From Russula earlei (Eukaryota > Basidiomycota > Agaricomycetes > Russulales > Russulaceae), in NCBI GenBank assembly GCA_025769875.1, contig JAGFNK010000126.1, positions 1-64,000 on the forward strand: a stretch of 64,000 bases of DNA, in the 5' to 3' direction. The notes below the pieces were generated by a model, which made no database searches, was not told the origin of the DNA, and was given only the letters and a program-made list of their open reading frames with translations. Below, piece by piece: positions 22,350 through 35,035 of the stretch (positions are counted from its first letter, which is position 1; every line of letters begins with the position of its first letter). A program made the translations under genes and the position numbers.

Positions 22350-23778
22350 AATGTGATGTGGCTTCAAGGACGAACGAGGTATTGAGTGTGCTTGACTTCG
22401 TATCATTTAAATGCATAGCGGGCAGTCATTGGTTCCCCCGTGGGAAATGTCTTTGCTATCCGTTGCGATGCGGTCGTAAATATCCTTGTTCGTTGTCACT
22501 CAATGCATGTGCTTCAGCATCAGTCACCCTCTGTCAACAGGACAGCCACGCCAAGTGAACCTCAGAGTGAACCTCAGAACCCGAAAGCGGCAAGTCGCCT
22601 ACAGAGTGGACTTGCGTCATGGCGAAGTAAGCCGCCAAACAAGCTACGAAAGGTCTGCCTGCGCCCCGCTGTAAGACCCGCTTGGCTCGCTCTCCGAAGT
22701 ATTCCTGACAGCGCCTTTCCTTCAAGGACGATCAGCGTCGTCGTCGAAGTTCCAGAGTAGAGTCCACGTGGCTCAGCTGATCGCTCACCAGCCCGCTGCT
22801 GCGCAGCGCCAGCAGCAGCAGGCGGCCAAAAATACTATGCCAACCCCCGACCGAACACACGCGTCCTGCGCGACATCAAAGCCCGGCAAGGCGTCGCCGA
22901 TGAACGCAATCTCGCGAACGCGCGTAATGTCTTACGTCGCGCGCGACCGGTCCCTCCCTCCCCGCGCAGGCGCAGCTCCAGCCAGCTCAACTCCTTCGGT
23001 CGCTACACGCGTTCCGACGACGACGGTGAAAAACCCGCTGCACGGCCATTGGCCGTGGGCGCGGTATCATCGGCGAGTTTTTTTGGACTCTGTCGGGTGC
23101 GTTTTCCTTTCCTTTTGTTTTTATTTTTTATTTTTGAATACGCGCTGCTGACCGCGGACCACGGCAACGAGTGCCAGTTTCGACTGAGAGCCCTCGCGGG
23201 CGAGCTGCCAGGGGTCCAGTCCGCAAGGCTTCGTGGGCAGTAGCGTGGGGTTGATATAGATCGGCTCGGTCCCCAGTCCGAGAGGATCACGAATCGCCTG
23301 CTGAAACCTGACGTGGACTGATCGTGAACGGTCAGTTACTGGTCAGATCAAAGGGCTCGTTGTCGGCGGTGGTTGTTCCTCGAACGACCAGTGTATTCAC
23401 CTACAATATTCTCGCCGAGATGGAGGGAGGGTTCGGATCTGGCCATCTCAAATGCCAACATGAGAAGGAGGACCAGGATGCCCCGCGTCGGTTCTCATGA
23501 GTCCGAGAGAAAACGAGAATGGGATGCTGCCACTGACGTCGTGATCGACGCCGATATCTAGTGAGCAGTCACGAATCCCGATACTTGTTTTGTATGTGAG
23601 TGGTTCTAGGACGTACGCGGACCATTTGGACAAGTTTCGTCCAGACACGTACGAAGGTGATAAATGAGTTTGTTCGTAAATTGCGAACGGGACGCACGAA
23701 CTTGGCGATTTGATTTGAAACTCGTGATAGACTTACCCTGAATGACATGTGGGATAGGAAAGTGGTGATTTAGCGATC
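22350..23778. other. Intergenic, unrecognised coding-like pieces
   Basis: A GC-rich stretch at 22780-23080 is open in all plus-strand frames with Arg/Ala-rich translations, but shows no family motif and has a T-rich end near 23110. No gene can be supported. Confidence 0.4.
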
Positions 23779-24210
23779 CAGGGACAGTAGTGGGATTCCA
23801 CCCCGACTCGCGATGTGCTCTTTCTGAGAAAAGGACGAAATATACTCGCGCCTGTGGTCATCGGAGGTTTCACTCTCGAGGACATCTGGAGGGATGACAA
23901 ACAGGTCAGGGAAAAGCAAGGAGGACGGAGGGGGTAAAGGCAAGGCGCACTTTTATCAGTCATGCACCACATTGCCCACAGTGCCAGAGAATTGAGAGGT
24001 ATCCCTGGGCCAGCCATTGACCGAGTCATGCCATAAACGATGGCGAACGAAGTTGTCGACGAAAGTATAGGTGTTCGTCCACTCGAGTTGGGCTCGATTC
24101 TTTCCGTCGTTCTCCATTGAGATAATAAATGCGGTAAGGAGGACGTCCTCGATGTCAGGGATAAAGATGTCTCCGGAAGGGTACACCGTCATGATGTCCC
24201 TGCCATACAT
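23779..24210 (-). CDS. Hypothetical gene piece, unrecognised
   Basis: A minus-strand frame from 24210 reads MYGRDIMTVYPSGDIF, then DVLLTAFIISMENDG and FVRHRLWHDSVNGWPRD. After two stops near 23955 the same frame resumes with PPDVLESETSDDHRREY and ends GGIPLLSLDR at about 23779. A pyrimidine-rich CCTCCAG acceptor near 23893 suggests an intron between the two parts (donor near GTGCATGAC). Composition looks like coding, but I do not recognise the family and cannot place the start. Confidence 0.35.
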
Positions 24211-26084
24211 GGAAGCAGATTGTCACAGAGTTGTAATCAGAGTCCTGCAATCCTGGATCTAGCAAGATAAGGGGGTGTAATGCCCGCTCAACAAGTGAGC
24301 CGCGACGAATGGGACCCGATGTGCGCAAGAACCCGAACGAGCAGCTTCAACACGCTTGAGAGAGAAACCTACTACTGTGCTTAACCCGAGCTTCGGACAG
24401 ACCCCTCAATCGGACAGTCACAGGTCGTCACAACACCCATGAATGGATTTCAACCTCCGATATCAACCCTCCGCACCCAATCCTCGCCTCGAAACTCTGC
24501 ATTTTGCTGACTACTATATTGATCATGAGTATATAGGCCTGATGAAGTACTATCGCTGTGGATTAATGTTAGGCAACGAATGATTTTTGGGTGTCAAAAT
24601 TGAGCATCATGCTGTGGATGCCAGTAGTATGTACATGCATCAATGGCTTTCTCATCCTATGGTGCCTTTTGGCAGGCATGGGCAGTGACCTTGGTGAAAT
24701 GCGAGTGAAAGACGCGAAAACGGTGCAGTGCAATGGGATTATTGAGAGCATTTGATCTCCGACGCGGCATCAATCGGCAGGCGTGACATCTGCCTATTTT
24801 CTGACCCTCCTAGCACTGAGATTTATGGAGGAAACATACCATAGAAATGTTCAATATACTTAATAGAATGTATGTACGAAGTTTGAGGCAGTTTGGTGGG
24901 CAAAGTGAGAGAGATATTCGATGTGTCCGAATGAGGGGTCTGTCCGAAGCTCCCCACGCGCACGGCCTCACGTTGTGCACAGCACATGGCATGAGACGGC
25001 ACGGAACAGAAAAAAGGGTGGACCTGCTGGTCTGATATTGTGAATATCGTACGACGCCGGCCACTGTACGGTACTCGCACTGGCTCGGAGGGGGTCTCGC
25101 ATCGATGGGGATCTGGTCTATTCATGACCGTCATCCGATCAGCAGGGCTGCGGAGGGGCCAACGCGTCCGCGACGACGCACGCACCTCCGTCCCGATGTC
25201 CCAACCGTTTGGAGATCGAACGGAGAGCACCCGTCCCTTCCCCTCCCCCTTTCCTTCGATGTCCGAACGCCATCGGGGACGAACGAGCTCAAAACCTGGC
25301 CGACGGTTTCAGCTCCCTCCCTGACCTGACCCTGACCCCTGACTGACCCTGACGACGGAAAGGGGCCCCCGTCCTCGGCGAACACGGGCATCCCGCCGTC
25401 CGCGTCATCTTTGCCGCCTTCCCGACGGCGGGTCCCTGCCTGCCGCGCCGGCGCCGGCGCGCGATCCGACGACGTGACGGCAAGCTTATCACTTGTGTCC
25501 GACCAGTGTCGTACATCTATCTGCCTTGCATTGTCGGCGTATCGCCGCGCAGGACGAGACGATGCCGGGCGCAACCTGTCGGGCAGCGCTGCTTCCACGG
25601 CGTGCACGGTCCTGCCGCGAAAAAAAGAGGAGACGGATGGTTTTGCGGGACCGCGAGGGACGCGTGATGGGGACCACTCCGCAGCGCGCGTAACGGGGCA
25701 GGCGATTTCGCGCCCGCATGCTCCTTCGGACGTCATGCCATTGGGGAAGTTCACGCGAGAGGCAATCGGAGTATTCTCCATCTCTTCCAAAGCAAAGCAA
25801 AGCAACATCGGTGTCGTGGCGGCTGTGTTCGGCTCCGTTTGGCCATTCCCAGGGGGGGAAGTAGTATTGGCCCTGGGAACGACCCGGGCCGGTTTGAATC
25901 CCGAACCGCACGTCGAGAACAATAACAGAGTTGAAACCGTCTCATTCGAATCGAACATTCACATAGGGTTGATCATGAGAGCATTTGCAGATGTGTATTG
26001 TTATCTATAATAAAACATGCCATTGCGAAGGTGTGGAGGGAGAGAGAGAATACGAAGGGGTATAGGAGAGAGAGCATCGTCGAT
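24211..26084. other. Intergenic, GC-rich
   Basis: Contains long overlapping open frames on both strands at 25130-26010 (up to 275 codons). These reflect high GC and few AT-type stops and carry no recognisable domain. Nothing else seen. Confidence 0.45.
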
Positions 26085-27462
26085 TCACTTTGTGCGTTTG
26101 TAAATCTTCTCCAGGAAGACGCGGAAGATGGCGCGCCGCAGCACAGCCTCACCACAGGGGCTCGTCACCTCCGGAACGGCATCGATGAGTGCGTTGATGC
26201 GCGCGTATGCCTTGGACTCGTACTCCGCGTAGAGCGCGTCCACACCTACTTCTCGGAAGACCTGCTTGACATGTGCCTCCGCATCCGCATCTTTGCGACC
26301 GTAGTTGGCATCCAGAATCGCGCGCTGTGTGGGGTTCGCGTGCGCGAGCGCGGTGTTGATGCACCACGAGCATTTGTTGTCCATGATGTCGGTGCCGACC
26401 TTCCCGATCTGCTCTGGCGTCCCGGCAAAGTCGAGATAGTCGTCCTGGATCTGGAAGTATTCCCCGAGGGGAAGGAGAATGTCGAGGGCAAGCTTGTAAT
26501 AGTCGGGATCAGACTCGTTCTTCTTCTCGACGGGGAAACCGCAAAGGAGAAGCGCGAGCGCGACAGGGAGATAGAACGAGTAGACGGCAGTCTTGTAGAG
26601 CACAATTGTCTTGTGTCTGCCGATCGTGAGGAAAACGCTACGCGCGGGAGTGAGAAGAGCGTACCTTGAGAGATTGAATTTTGACAGGTCCACCCGATCT
26701 TCTGGGGCGGTGATGAGGTCAACTAACTGACCCATTTCGGTCTGATATGAAACCTGTGGCCCGCGGGTTACACGGAGAGGTCAGGAAGAGGAAAGCGAGT
26801 TGACGTACTTCGTGCATAAGGTCGATGAGATCAACATAAAACGGGTCGTTACGGAAGTGTTTGCGAATCATCTGAAAGATCGCGCCTTCCAGAATGAGGG
26901 CATCATTCACAGCCATGAGCCCAACGCCGTCTACCCGGTACCAGCATGGCTGGCTACGACGGGTGATGCTCGCGTCCATAATGTCATCCGCAACGAGAAA
27001 GTACGCTTGGAGCTTGAGCCGTCCATCAGCCAGGCACCGTGGCGCGAGAGGGATGTTTTTTCAAAAAGAAACGAACCCATTCGACAGCCCATCCGAGGAC
27101 GGCAGCTTTGAAGTATTCTGTCTCGTTGAGGTCGCGACCCTTGAGGATGGCGACCGAGTCGACGACGCTCAGGCCACGGTTGAGTTTCCCACCCGGGACA
27201 TTGTAGTCCATGCTCTGTGGGGTTTGGGTCAGGAGGCTTGCGGGAGGTATGGGTGGGTGGAAGAACGGACGCGTCGGTAATATTCGATGGCCTCTTCTGG
27301 CATGTTGTGTTTGCGGAAGTCGGCGAGGAGGTCATCGCGGACGGTGGCATAGACTGCCTCGAAGCGTTTGCGAGCAGCAGCCTTGTCCTTTGGGGGACCG
27401 GTGGGGGGTGCTAGTGGGAGAGAGGCGATGACTGGGGTGGGGGAAGCAGCGACGGGAGCCAT
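26085..27462 (-). CDS. ERG20: Farnesyl diphosphate synthase
   Basis: Condenses IPP with DMAPP and GPP to make farnesyl diphosphate, the branch-point precursor of ergosterol, dolichol, heme A and sesquiterpenes; cytosolic. Five exons on the minus strand: 27271-27462, 27077-27214, 26809-27012, 26665-26753 and 26085-26616. They are joined by 48-64 bp GT-AG introns; total 1,155 nt (384 aa) in frame. Motifs: [15 protein letters not shown]; first Asp-rich DDIMD (119-123) with [23 protein letters not shown]; second Asp-rich DDYLD (266-270) with [13 protein letters not shown]-terminus ending KIYKRTK. Both Mg-binding motifs are intact, so activity is expected. The 48-nt last intron keeps the frame open, so intron retention would add 16 residues. 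The upstream region is C/T-rich with no clear TATA. Confidence 0.93.
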
Positions 27463-27872
27463 GGTTGGTGAGGAGGGGGAAAGCGATTTGAATTTGCTGG
27501 GCTGTGGAACGACTCGAATAAATACAAAAAAAAAAAATCGATGCCTGGTCTGATTCGTTCGGTTCTCTTCCGGCCCCCCCCAAAGTCTCTTGTTCTTGTT
27601 CCCCCCTCATCCCTTCCCTCGGCTTTCTTTCCAATCGTCGACCTACTCAATATCCAATCTACTATACTCCTCCTTTGGCACGTTTTTTTTTGTTATTTTT
27701 TTTTTCCCCCTTGTTGAAATTCCTCACAATACACGCGCGCGCCAATTGAAACCTTACTGACTGGAACTGCTGCTGTCAACGAGGATCCATCCTTCCCAGT
27801 GGCTCTAACCTTTCCTCTTTCCGCAGTACCCGCCTCAAGTCCAAGCTTTCATTTTTCACATTACCCCGTTAT

Positions 27873-28605
27873 CTCGTTTCCGAACAGAGCAGCCACCGGC
27901 GAACAGCACGTTCATCGCATGGAGGACCCGGCCTAGGGCCTCGAGAGTGCCACGTCCTCGCCCACCGACTGCTTACGGTGCACTCGATACAAGTATCGGA
28001 GTGTTGTTCGTTTGATGCATTGCAAAGGCGAGTCTGTCTCGTCCAAAGAGGAAGTCGTCCGCCCTTGACAGTTGGGCCTACCGCTACATTCAAGGAACAC
28101 CATTCGCTCTCCCTAACCGGGCCCTCGTCTCAGTCTCAGTCGGTCCGAGTGTCCATTTTCCGTTCCCTACAGCCCAACAGCCTTGTCATTCATAATTTAA
28201 TAACCATTCGGTGTATTCTATAGCGCCCGCTCGGAAATTTTATCCGCACACTCGTCGCCGCACCGATGCCATCTACACGGAGTGTCACTGCCCGCCCCGG
28301 CAATCGAGAGATACCGTGGGGCGCCCGTGTATCGTGCTGTGTGTCTCGACTGTTCTTGAACCTTGCGGTCCTCGCAATGCCGTAGCACCCTCGTCCTCCC
28401 ATCGGATTGACGGTCACGCGCGGATTCCAATCAGTGGGCGCCTACCTGGATCTCTGGTCGACCTGAAATGGGCATGTACTCCACATCCACCGCTTGCCCA
28501 CCGATTTTCTTGATGTATGATGGACTGTCTGGGCCCTTTCATCAGAGAAAATCCCACGTGCTAGGGAGGTAGCGCCGGAATAGTTTTAGAGAGAAGCAAC
28601 ACGAG
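27873..28605. repeat. Dispersed repeat R, copy 1
   Basis: Begins near TCTCGTTTCCGAACAGAGC and contains GTTCATCGCATGGAGGACC, TGCCACGTCCTCGCC and, near its end, CTGTCTGGGCCCTT. The same blocks recur in order at 29845-30565 and, more diverged, at 32755-33125. Function and termini unknown. Confidence 0.6.
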
Positions 28606-29844
28606 GCTGATACGTCCGTAACTGTCAAGTCCCACTCGATCAATGCGGGGTCGTCAACGCTACGTCCGAATGGCCATGGTCACTGGTGGGCCGGGAACTT
28701 AGTCTCAACACCTTGACCCCGTCTTCTCCCGTTGCCTCGGTGCACAACGATAAGGGTGTTATGATCTTATTAAAAGGTTGGTGAACGAGCCATCATCACA
28801 GTCCTCTGGAGAACGCATCGAACATGAACTCGTTTCAACATTTCAAGATGTGTCTTTGATTGAGCCTCCACAGCCTGTGTGCGCTTGTAGCCAGCTCTCG
28901 GCTCACTCGTTCATCAATGAGTTTGAACGCATCACGGAGCCCCCTGTGGAGCGGACGAAAGATGAGCGCTGTCGTACGCGTACGCGTGAGAAACTCTGCA
29001 TACCTATGATCAACTCAGTCGTAGGCGCCTGAACTCCTCTTCCAGCGCGTCTATGTCTGTTTGCGACGTCCCACGCTCTTCCTGCTTCTGCGGTGAATCC
29101 TGCTGCTTTGATTGTTGCGGTGAAGTTAGGCGCCGCGACGCGGATCCTCGCTGTTCCCCCCGTGGGTGGTCAGTACCGGGCACGGCTCTGCAAGGTGAGC
29201 TCGTCTTCAGCGACACATCAGAACTTGCAGAGGTGGGCGTACGCAGCAAAACTCGAAGAAAGCGCGAACGCCGGGGTGCTGTCAACGACGGGGCAGAGAA
29301 TGGCAAAGACAGATGGAGCGCGCATTTGTTGTTACGAGTGGGGTCGTGGATTCAAGATGAAAGTTATGCGAGCCGTCGAGGTATGAGAACAAGACGGCGA
29401 CGAGTACCTGGCAATACGTGGCAAGTGGGAGGGAACCGGAACAGCAGACATTGGCTTGTATACCCTCCTTGGCGAATCCCATCTTTCCGATCATAGGTCG
29501 ACACGAGACAAAATTCTGATCGAATCAGCAACGCAATATGGAGGCATCTGTCGGTAGATTGCCTCATGATCACGCTCGCCTGTGTACTGAAGTGTTGACG
29601 CACTTTGTGGCGTTGATGCTTCTCGCGAGGCACAGCAAGCACGTCGTCGTTCAATCCTTAATTCAAGACCCAGTCAAGGCATGGCCGGCCAGTGTAGATC
29701 GATCGAGGCGCGAGCGCGGGGTTGGCCTGGGGTTGAGAGGGCGGTGGTGGTTTTGGAGGCTGGGAGGAGGGAGACCAGCAACGTGCAACGTCACAGCCTC
29801 GAGTTCGGGCGTTCGAATGCGTCCATTTCCCATTCATCTCGTTT

Positions 29845-30565
29845 CCGAACAGAGCAGCCGCCGCTGGCGAACAGTACGTACGTTCATCGCATGGAGGACC
29901 CGACCGTGGCCAGCCTCCAGGGTGCCACGTCCTCGCCCGCCGAGCGCTTACGCTTACGGCGCACCTGGGACGACAAAACCAAAGAGGCGGTCGGCCGTCG
30001 TCAGCGTGCGTTCCGATCCCGATCCGCGCTCGTGACAAGACGGCCTGAGCGCCCTGCTCTGCCGCCGCACCCGTGCTCTCGCTCTCGCCATTCGCTCCAC
30101 CTTGCACGGCTCCTTGTCTCTCTGAATCAGTCTCTCGTCCATTCCGGGTCCCGGGCGCACGCATGCGCGTCCCCACTTTTCTTTGCATCTTGTCGCTCGC
30201 TCACAATGTGACGACCGTTCGGCGCGTTCCGCCCCGACGCCCCCCCGTGATCGAGTGATACGGCTTGGCGTCCATCCATCGTGCCTGTGTATCTATCTGT
30301 ACTGCGGCCCTCGCGTAGCACCGCACTCGCAGGACTCCCCGTGTGATTGACGGTCCCGCGCGGGTCCCAACCGGTGGAGCGCCTTCCTGGATTCTGGGTC
30401 GCACCCGCAGATGAGCCTATGCCCCCACCTCCATCACCCCCGAAACCCACTCTTGATGGATGATGGGCCGTCTGGGCCCTTCTTGATCATCAAGAAAAAT
30501 ATCTCACGTGCCATCGAGAGGGTGGCGCCGGAACAGATTTAGAGTGCAGCGACACGGTGGGGAAG
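29845..30565. repeat. Dispersed repeat R, copy 2
   Basis: Same order of blocks as 27873-28605, from the TCTCGTTTCCGAACAGAGC block to CGTCTGGGCCCTT and GCGCCGGAACAG. Divergence is substantial, so this is an old duplication. Confidence 0.6.
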
Positions 30566-31929
30566 GACGTTGAAAACCGATGGGGTTGAAAACGATGAGT
30601 ATGTGGGTATCACGAAATGGGACGGAGGACGTCGGAACGTGATACTCCTCCTTGGTTCTGGCAAGGAGTGGTGGACTAGTCAACGACGTGGGCAGTGCGG
30701 GAACTGATAAGGAGACGATGGGGGTGGGACAAGGCTGAGACCTGACAGAGACGGCGGCACGCGACGGTGAGGATGTGGAAGCTGGCCCGGCAGAGACGGC
30801 CGCAATGACGGACGAGGCAGGGAGTGGAGTGACTGTGCTGGTGGCAGAGGCGGCTGAGGAGGCGGCGGCGGCGACGGGGATGCGCGCTTCTGGGACTGCA
30901 GCGGCAATACCGGGCTCCAGGGCGACGACAGGTGGAACCGAGGCTAGAGGAGCGAGGTGTGCGCGGACGTGGTGGTGATGTGATAGTGACGATGGACGGG
31001 ACGAGCGAGGTGGGCGTTTCGAAACTCGCCTGGAGGAGGTGAGGGTGTGGAGTGAGAGTTAAGACATGTTTGTTGGCCCAAGAGGCGACGATAGAGACTG
31101 CCCAAAGAGGGGACTTTCACGATAGAGATTGCCCAAGAGGGACTTTGATAGGATGATGATAGAGATAAAACCCTTTGACAAGGCGGCGGCAGCGAGATAG
31201 ACGGCGGCGATATGATGGACAGGGATGATGACGGGGACAGAGGAGGCTGAAGCGGCAGATACAGTGGACGGGGACGGGACAAGGTTGAATGGTGTAGACG
31301 ATAGAGATCACTGGATGGTGAGTGAGGATGGTGATAATAGAGAAGACGAGACAAGACAGTAATGATGTTTACAGGGTAACAGTCTGGCTGAGCCTGAGAG
31401 AGCTTAGACATGAAAGTGGTAAGAGAGCTAGAACAGTATCCTTATACACATGTATGTGGGTTGTGATATGGAACAGCTGCCGAGGCGTTGGGCCGATAGA
31501 CTCCAATACTCCTCCTCAATGCCTAGCTAGGATCCCATAGAGAGGCGGGAGGAGAAGGGCGGGCGCCGAGCGTGTTGGCAAGATAACAACGCGGGCGAGC
31601 GAGACGACGGCGAGGAGGAGCTTAGGGATGAACAGAGTTTGTACACGAGCGACGTACGTACGTTTGATGTCTTCTGGTCCCTAACCGCGTTCGTTTTTTC
31701 TTTCCCGCTCTTCCCTCCCCATGGTCTCAGTCTCAGGAGTCCCACAAGCTTTCCATCAAGTTTCCTTTTCCCTATGGTACTCGACTTTTCACGCGAGCCC
31801 TTATTTTCCCCCGTGCCTTTTTTCGTTTTCAATTGTGCGGGCTCTCACCCTCTCCTTCCCATCATCACCCTTCTTCCAAGCAGGCTGATGCTTACACCCA
31901 CTGGCCCCCATTCCCCCCCCTCCTCCTGT

Positions 31930-32260
31930 GTCACCGCCGTGGTGACGATGACGACGACTCAGGCATGGCTATATAGACCTCGCCACGGCCACGAATCGTG
32001 AGCATGGCCCATGGCCACTTGTGACGATCTGGCTGCCGTGACGGCGATGTGGCCCTGGCCGTGACAACGGCACGTTTGTGCTGACTCTTTCTCCCCCCGC
32101 CACCTCCATGCTTCGCTATAGTGGTGACAATGACGACTACTCGGGCATGGCCATAGCCACCTCGCGACTGCCACGAATCTTGACCATGACCCATGACCAC
32201 TGTGACGGCGACGTGCCCATGGCCGTGAGGATGGCACCTCTACCCTCAGGGCGATCGCTC
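31930..32260. repeat. Diverged tandem duplication
   Basis: Two units of about 150 bp (about 31930-32078 and 32117-32260), each with GGTGACRATGACGACKACTC, GGCATGGCYATA and a Gly/His-codon-like GGCCACGAATC-type block. Not coding as far as I can tell. Confidence 0.5.
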
Positions 32261-32510
32261 TCACATTCCTTTGCACCTCAATGCCCTCTGCTTTGAAAGC
32301 TTCTCCAGCACGCGTGGCGACTCCAGGCCAAGATCACAAGAACACCCAATGGCCATGAAGACAATTCTGTGCAATTACAAACGCGGTGCGCTTTTTTAAA
32401 TTTTTTTTTTTTTTAATTCGCTCTTTCTGACCTCTCCTCACAGCAACAGCACGGCCAGACCACGGCACGTTTGCCCGGGCAAATTTTTCTCTTTCTCTCG
32501 TGTTCCCCTG

Positions 32511-32692
32511 TGCCCAAGTGACTGCTCCAAGTCCAGACACCCCTCCGCTGCCTTAGACGCGTCTGGCTGCCGACAACTCAAAACTTGAACGCCGCTGCTC
32601 GCGTTCAAGTTTCGATTTGTCAGGGGCCGGACGTGTGTGAGGCAGCAGAGGGGTGTCTGGAGGAAGCATGGCTTGGAGTGGTCACTTGTGCT
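32511..32692. repeat. Hairpin MITE-like element
   Basis: An inverted repeat of about 180 bp. The outer arms pair TGCCCAAGTGACTGCTCCAA with GTCACTTGTGC, the middle pairs CCAGACACCCCTC with GAGGGGTGTCTGG, and the innermost stem AACTTGAACGC/GCGTTCAAGTT is perfect around an 8-nt loop. It would fold into one long hairpin. No target duplication identified. Confidence 0.65.
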
Positions 32693-32754
32693 GGAGGAGT
32701 TTGCAAACTAAGGTGGAGGGGAACGTGAGAGGGTCGGAGAGAAAGAGCAGTCAC

Positions 32755-33125
32755 TGGCGAGCCATCATCGAAAGTGGCATGTCCTCACCCACTGTCTACT
32801 TACGATGCATGACGATCCTTGGGGCTTGTATCACGTATCACACGTCAGCCTGAGTGCTTGGTGGGAAGGGTATCATCCGTTTGTCGATGTATCATACCTT
32901 CCTCCTTCGCTCTCGCTTTCGGGTCTCCGCTGAGGCCTTATCTTGGTCCCACAGTCATTATAGACATATATCTTCCGTCCCCTTCTGTCCAACACGGTCC
33001 GACTGTCATTCGTCATTCATTTGGCGTATTATTCCCGAGTGCTTCCCGGAACATTGATCCGCACCACTCAGAGTAACGTCCCGGCTATCGAGTGATGCCG
33101 TGTGGCGTTTATATGTCTATCTGTG
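32755..33125. repeat. Dispersed repeat R, copy 3 (partial, diverged)
   Basis: Shares TGGCATGTCCTCACCCACTG, a GGCGTATT block and ATCGAGTGAT.CCGTG.GGCGT.TAT with the other two copies, in the same order. Confidence 0.45.
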
Positions 33126-34334
33126 TATCGGGCTGCCTTTGCATCTCTCGCACAGCTTGGGCGTAACGCCGATCATCCCCCTGAGAGATGGCTGGTGTCC
33201 AAGCCAAGTGATTGTAGTAGAAGTCTCTGAGAATGGTTTCTGAACTTTGTGCATAGAAACCAAGTTTTCTATCGAATAATTTCCCTTCTGGTGGTGCACG
33301 TGGTCCGTCTGATGGGTGAAGCTAATCTGAAGGACCGCAGCACAGCAAGATGCAGTACAGTTGAGCCTTGCGATGGAAAAAGTACCCAGCGTGCTCGCAG
33401 GGGTTAAATTCTTACCCGCGATTGTGTACCTCAAACCTTTTTTTTTGATGCTGATGCAATTGCCACTTGAGCGTCCAGTTGCAAACTGTTGAATGGCTCC
33501 AACTTGTCGCCCTACTGAGCATGAAATGACGTCCGGTCCACTGGAGCACTGCTCTCCTGTCACGGAATCCAGCAGAGCCTGGTGCTCCTCCAGCTAGACG
33601 ACCTACCACAGTCGTACCTTTCACTGTTTCACATCAGCGGGGCACTGGCATCTGACTGATCTTGACAATTGCCACGGACCTCTCCCTCTTCCTATTCTCC
33701 GATCCAGGGGAATACAGGCAGGTCCTTGCACCGCTGGAGCGAGCCATTCAATCCCCATCGTTGGATCGCTTTTCTGCCATGGCACTTGACGAGCAGACTT
33801 TGTAAAGAGTCGCTGCGTCCGCGTGAGGTCCTCGAGCGGGAACTACTCGCGTCCTTTTTCACTCATGGCGCGCCTACCGTGACGATTTGAAGAGATCGGT
33901 GATGCCCCGTGGTGTGTCGGCACCGTCCCTGCTACTGTGAGTTGTGGCTGTGGCTGTCGTCGAACCCACTTTTCGGCCGCAGCTCCGTCCCCTCGTTTCT
34001 CCGCGTCTGTGGCCCGAAGCGGGCTGGGCTTTTACACGTCACTGTGTCACAACAACACAACCAGAATCCCGCCGACATCGTGGCACGTCCTCGTCCACAA
34101 TGCTCAGAGCATCTATATAGCTCGTCCCTGCCCGTCCTCCCGCGGAGGTCACGCTCTCCTCATCAAGTCATCTTTTAATTTTCCAACATCTTCTCTACGA
34201 CTATTCCCCGGGGGAAAAGACCGACTCGGCAGCGGGCTGCTTTTTTACTCTCTTTCCTTCCCCTCGTCCGTCCTTCGAAGAGGGAAAAAAAAAAAAAAAA
34301 AAAAAACCGTGTCCAGATAGAACCTAAAGTTGTT

Positions 34335-35035
34335 ATGCCCCGTGAGCTCGCTCTCCGTCTTTGCTCGACCGTCAATCGAGACAACCTTGTTCTTCCAGAG
34401 TCGACAGTCCCAGTGGCCTTCGTCCGCTCGCCGCCCATCCTCTCCTCCGTTCTCCTGCTTCTCTCCCTCCCAACGGTGAATGCGGCATGCACGAGAGATC
34501 TGTGAGTGCGCCTCCCAGCCTCTACAAATTTTATCCATGTTCTCGTCTGCCACTTCTTGACGTCACCGCGACATAGTAACGGCACCACATCGGAGGGGCG
34601 TTCTCTGCTCCCGAGGTCAGCGTCCTCCGGCCTCTCAAACGCCGTGATCTTGACTATCGTCGGTGCGGCTCGTACGTCTCCTCTGCGTCGGCACTTTCGA
34701 AAAGGACAACGTCTGACTAATCTCCTCTCCTCTCCCCCTCCCCTCCCGTCCTTCCCACGCGCCCCTAAAAAAAACAACAAACAGTCTTCTTCCTATTCAT
34801 GGGGGTCATCTTGTTGTTTCTCTTCCTCCGTCGTCGCCGCGAGCACAGGAAGGGTTGCGAACACCGCGAGCGAGCATGGGAATACAAAGACATGCAGCGC
34901 GAGGGGGAGCTTCCGTCGTGGAATTCAGCGCGCCCGCCGATATCGGTCTCCTTACCATTTACGATTTCAGAGGGGATGCTGGTGTCCGAAGAGATGTCGG
35001 TCCCTGTGCATCCAAAGAGGGCTCACTTCGTGTAA
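34335..35035 (+). CDS. Small single-pass membrane protein, unknown family
   Basis: Three exons: 34335-34501, 34577-34662 and 34785-35035. Introns have GT-AG ends (GTGAGT...ATAG; GTGCGG...ACAG), and the joined length is 504 nt (167 aa) in frame. The first exon ends with a signal-like hydrophobic run (LSSVLLLLSLPTVNA) before ACTRDL. The second gives a short Ser-rich ectodomain with one N-glycosylation sequon (NGT). A transmembrane helix is assembled across the second junction (AVILTIV + VFFLFMGVILLFLFL) and is followed by RRRREHRKG, a classic cytoplasmic stop-transfer. The tail has about 65 residues. Hydrophobic character across a splice junction with phase agreement supports a real gene. The start is uncertain because the signal-like run sits 33 residues in. 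Function unknown. Confidence 0.6.

Larger units (their letters stand above)
27463..34334. other. Long gene-poor stretch with degenerate repeats
   Basis: About 6.9 kb with no gene I can support. It holds homopolymer and C/T-rich tracts after the FPPS start, three diverged copies of one dispersed repeat, a tandem duplication and a hairpin element (listed separately). A minus-strand frame ending near 29010 (DIDALEEEFRRLRLS before its stop) could be the 3' end of a real gene but has no family match I recognise. Confidence 0.5.

Noticed and set aside
25131..25958. 275-codon minus-strand open frame
   Set aside because: Very GC-rich region open in several frames at once, low-complexity Arg/Pro/Gly composition, no domain and no splice context.
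26085..27462. FPPS as core of a terpene gene cluster
   Set aside because: No terpene synthase, P450 or transporter is recognisable nearby; the gene is the conserved primary-metabolism type.
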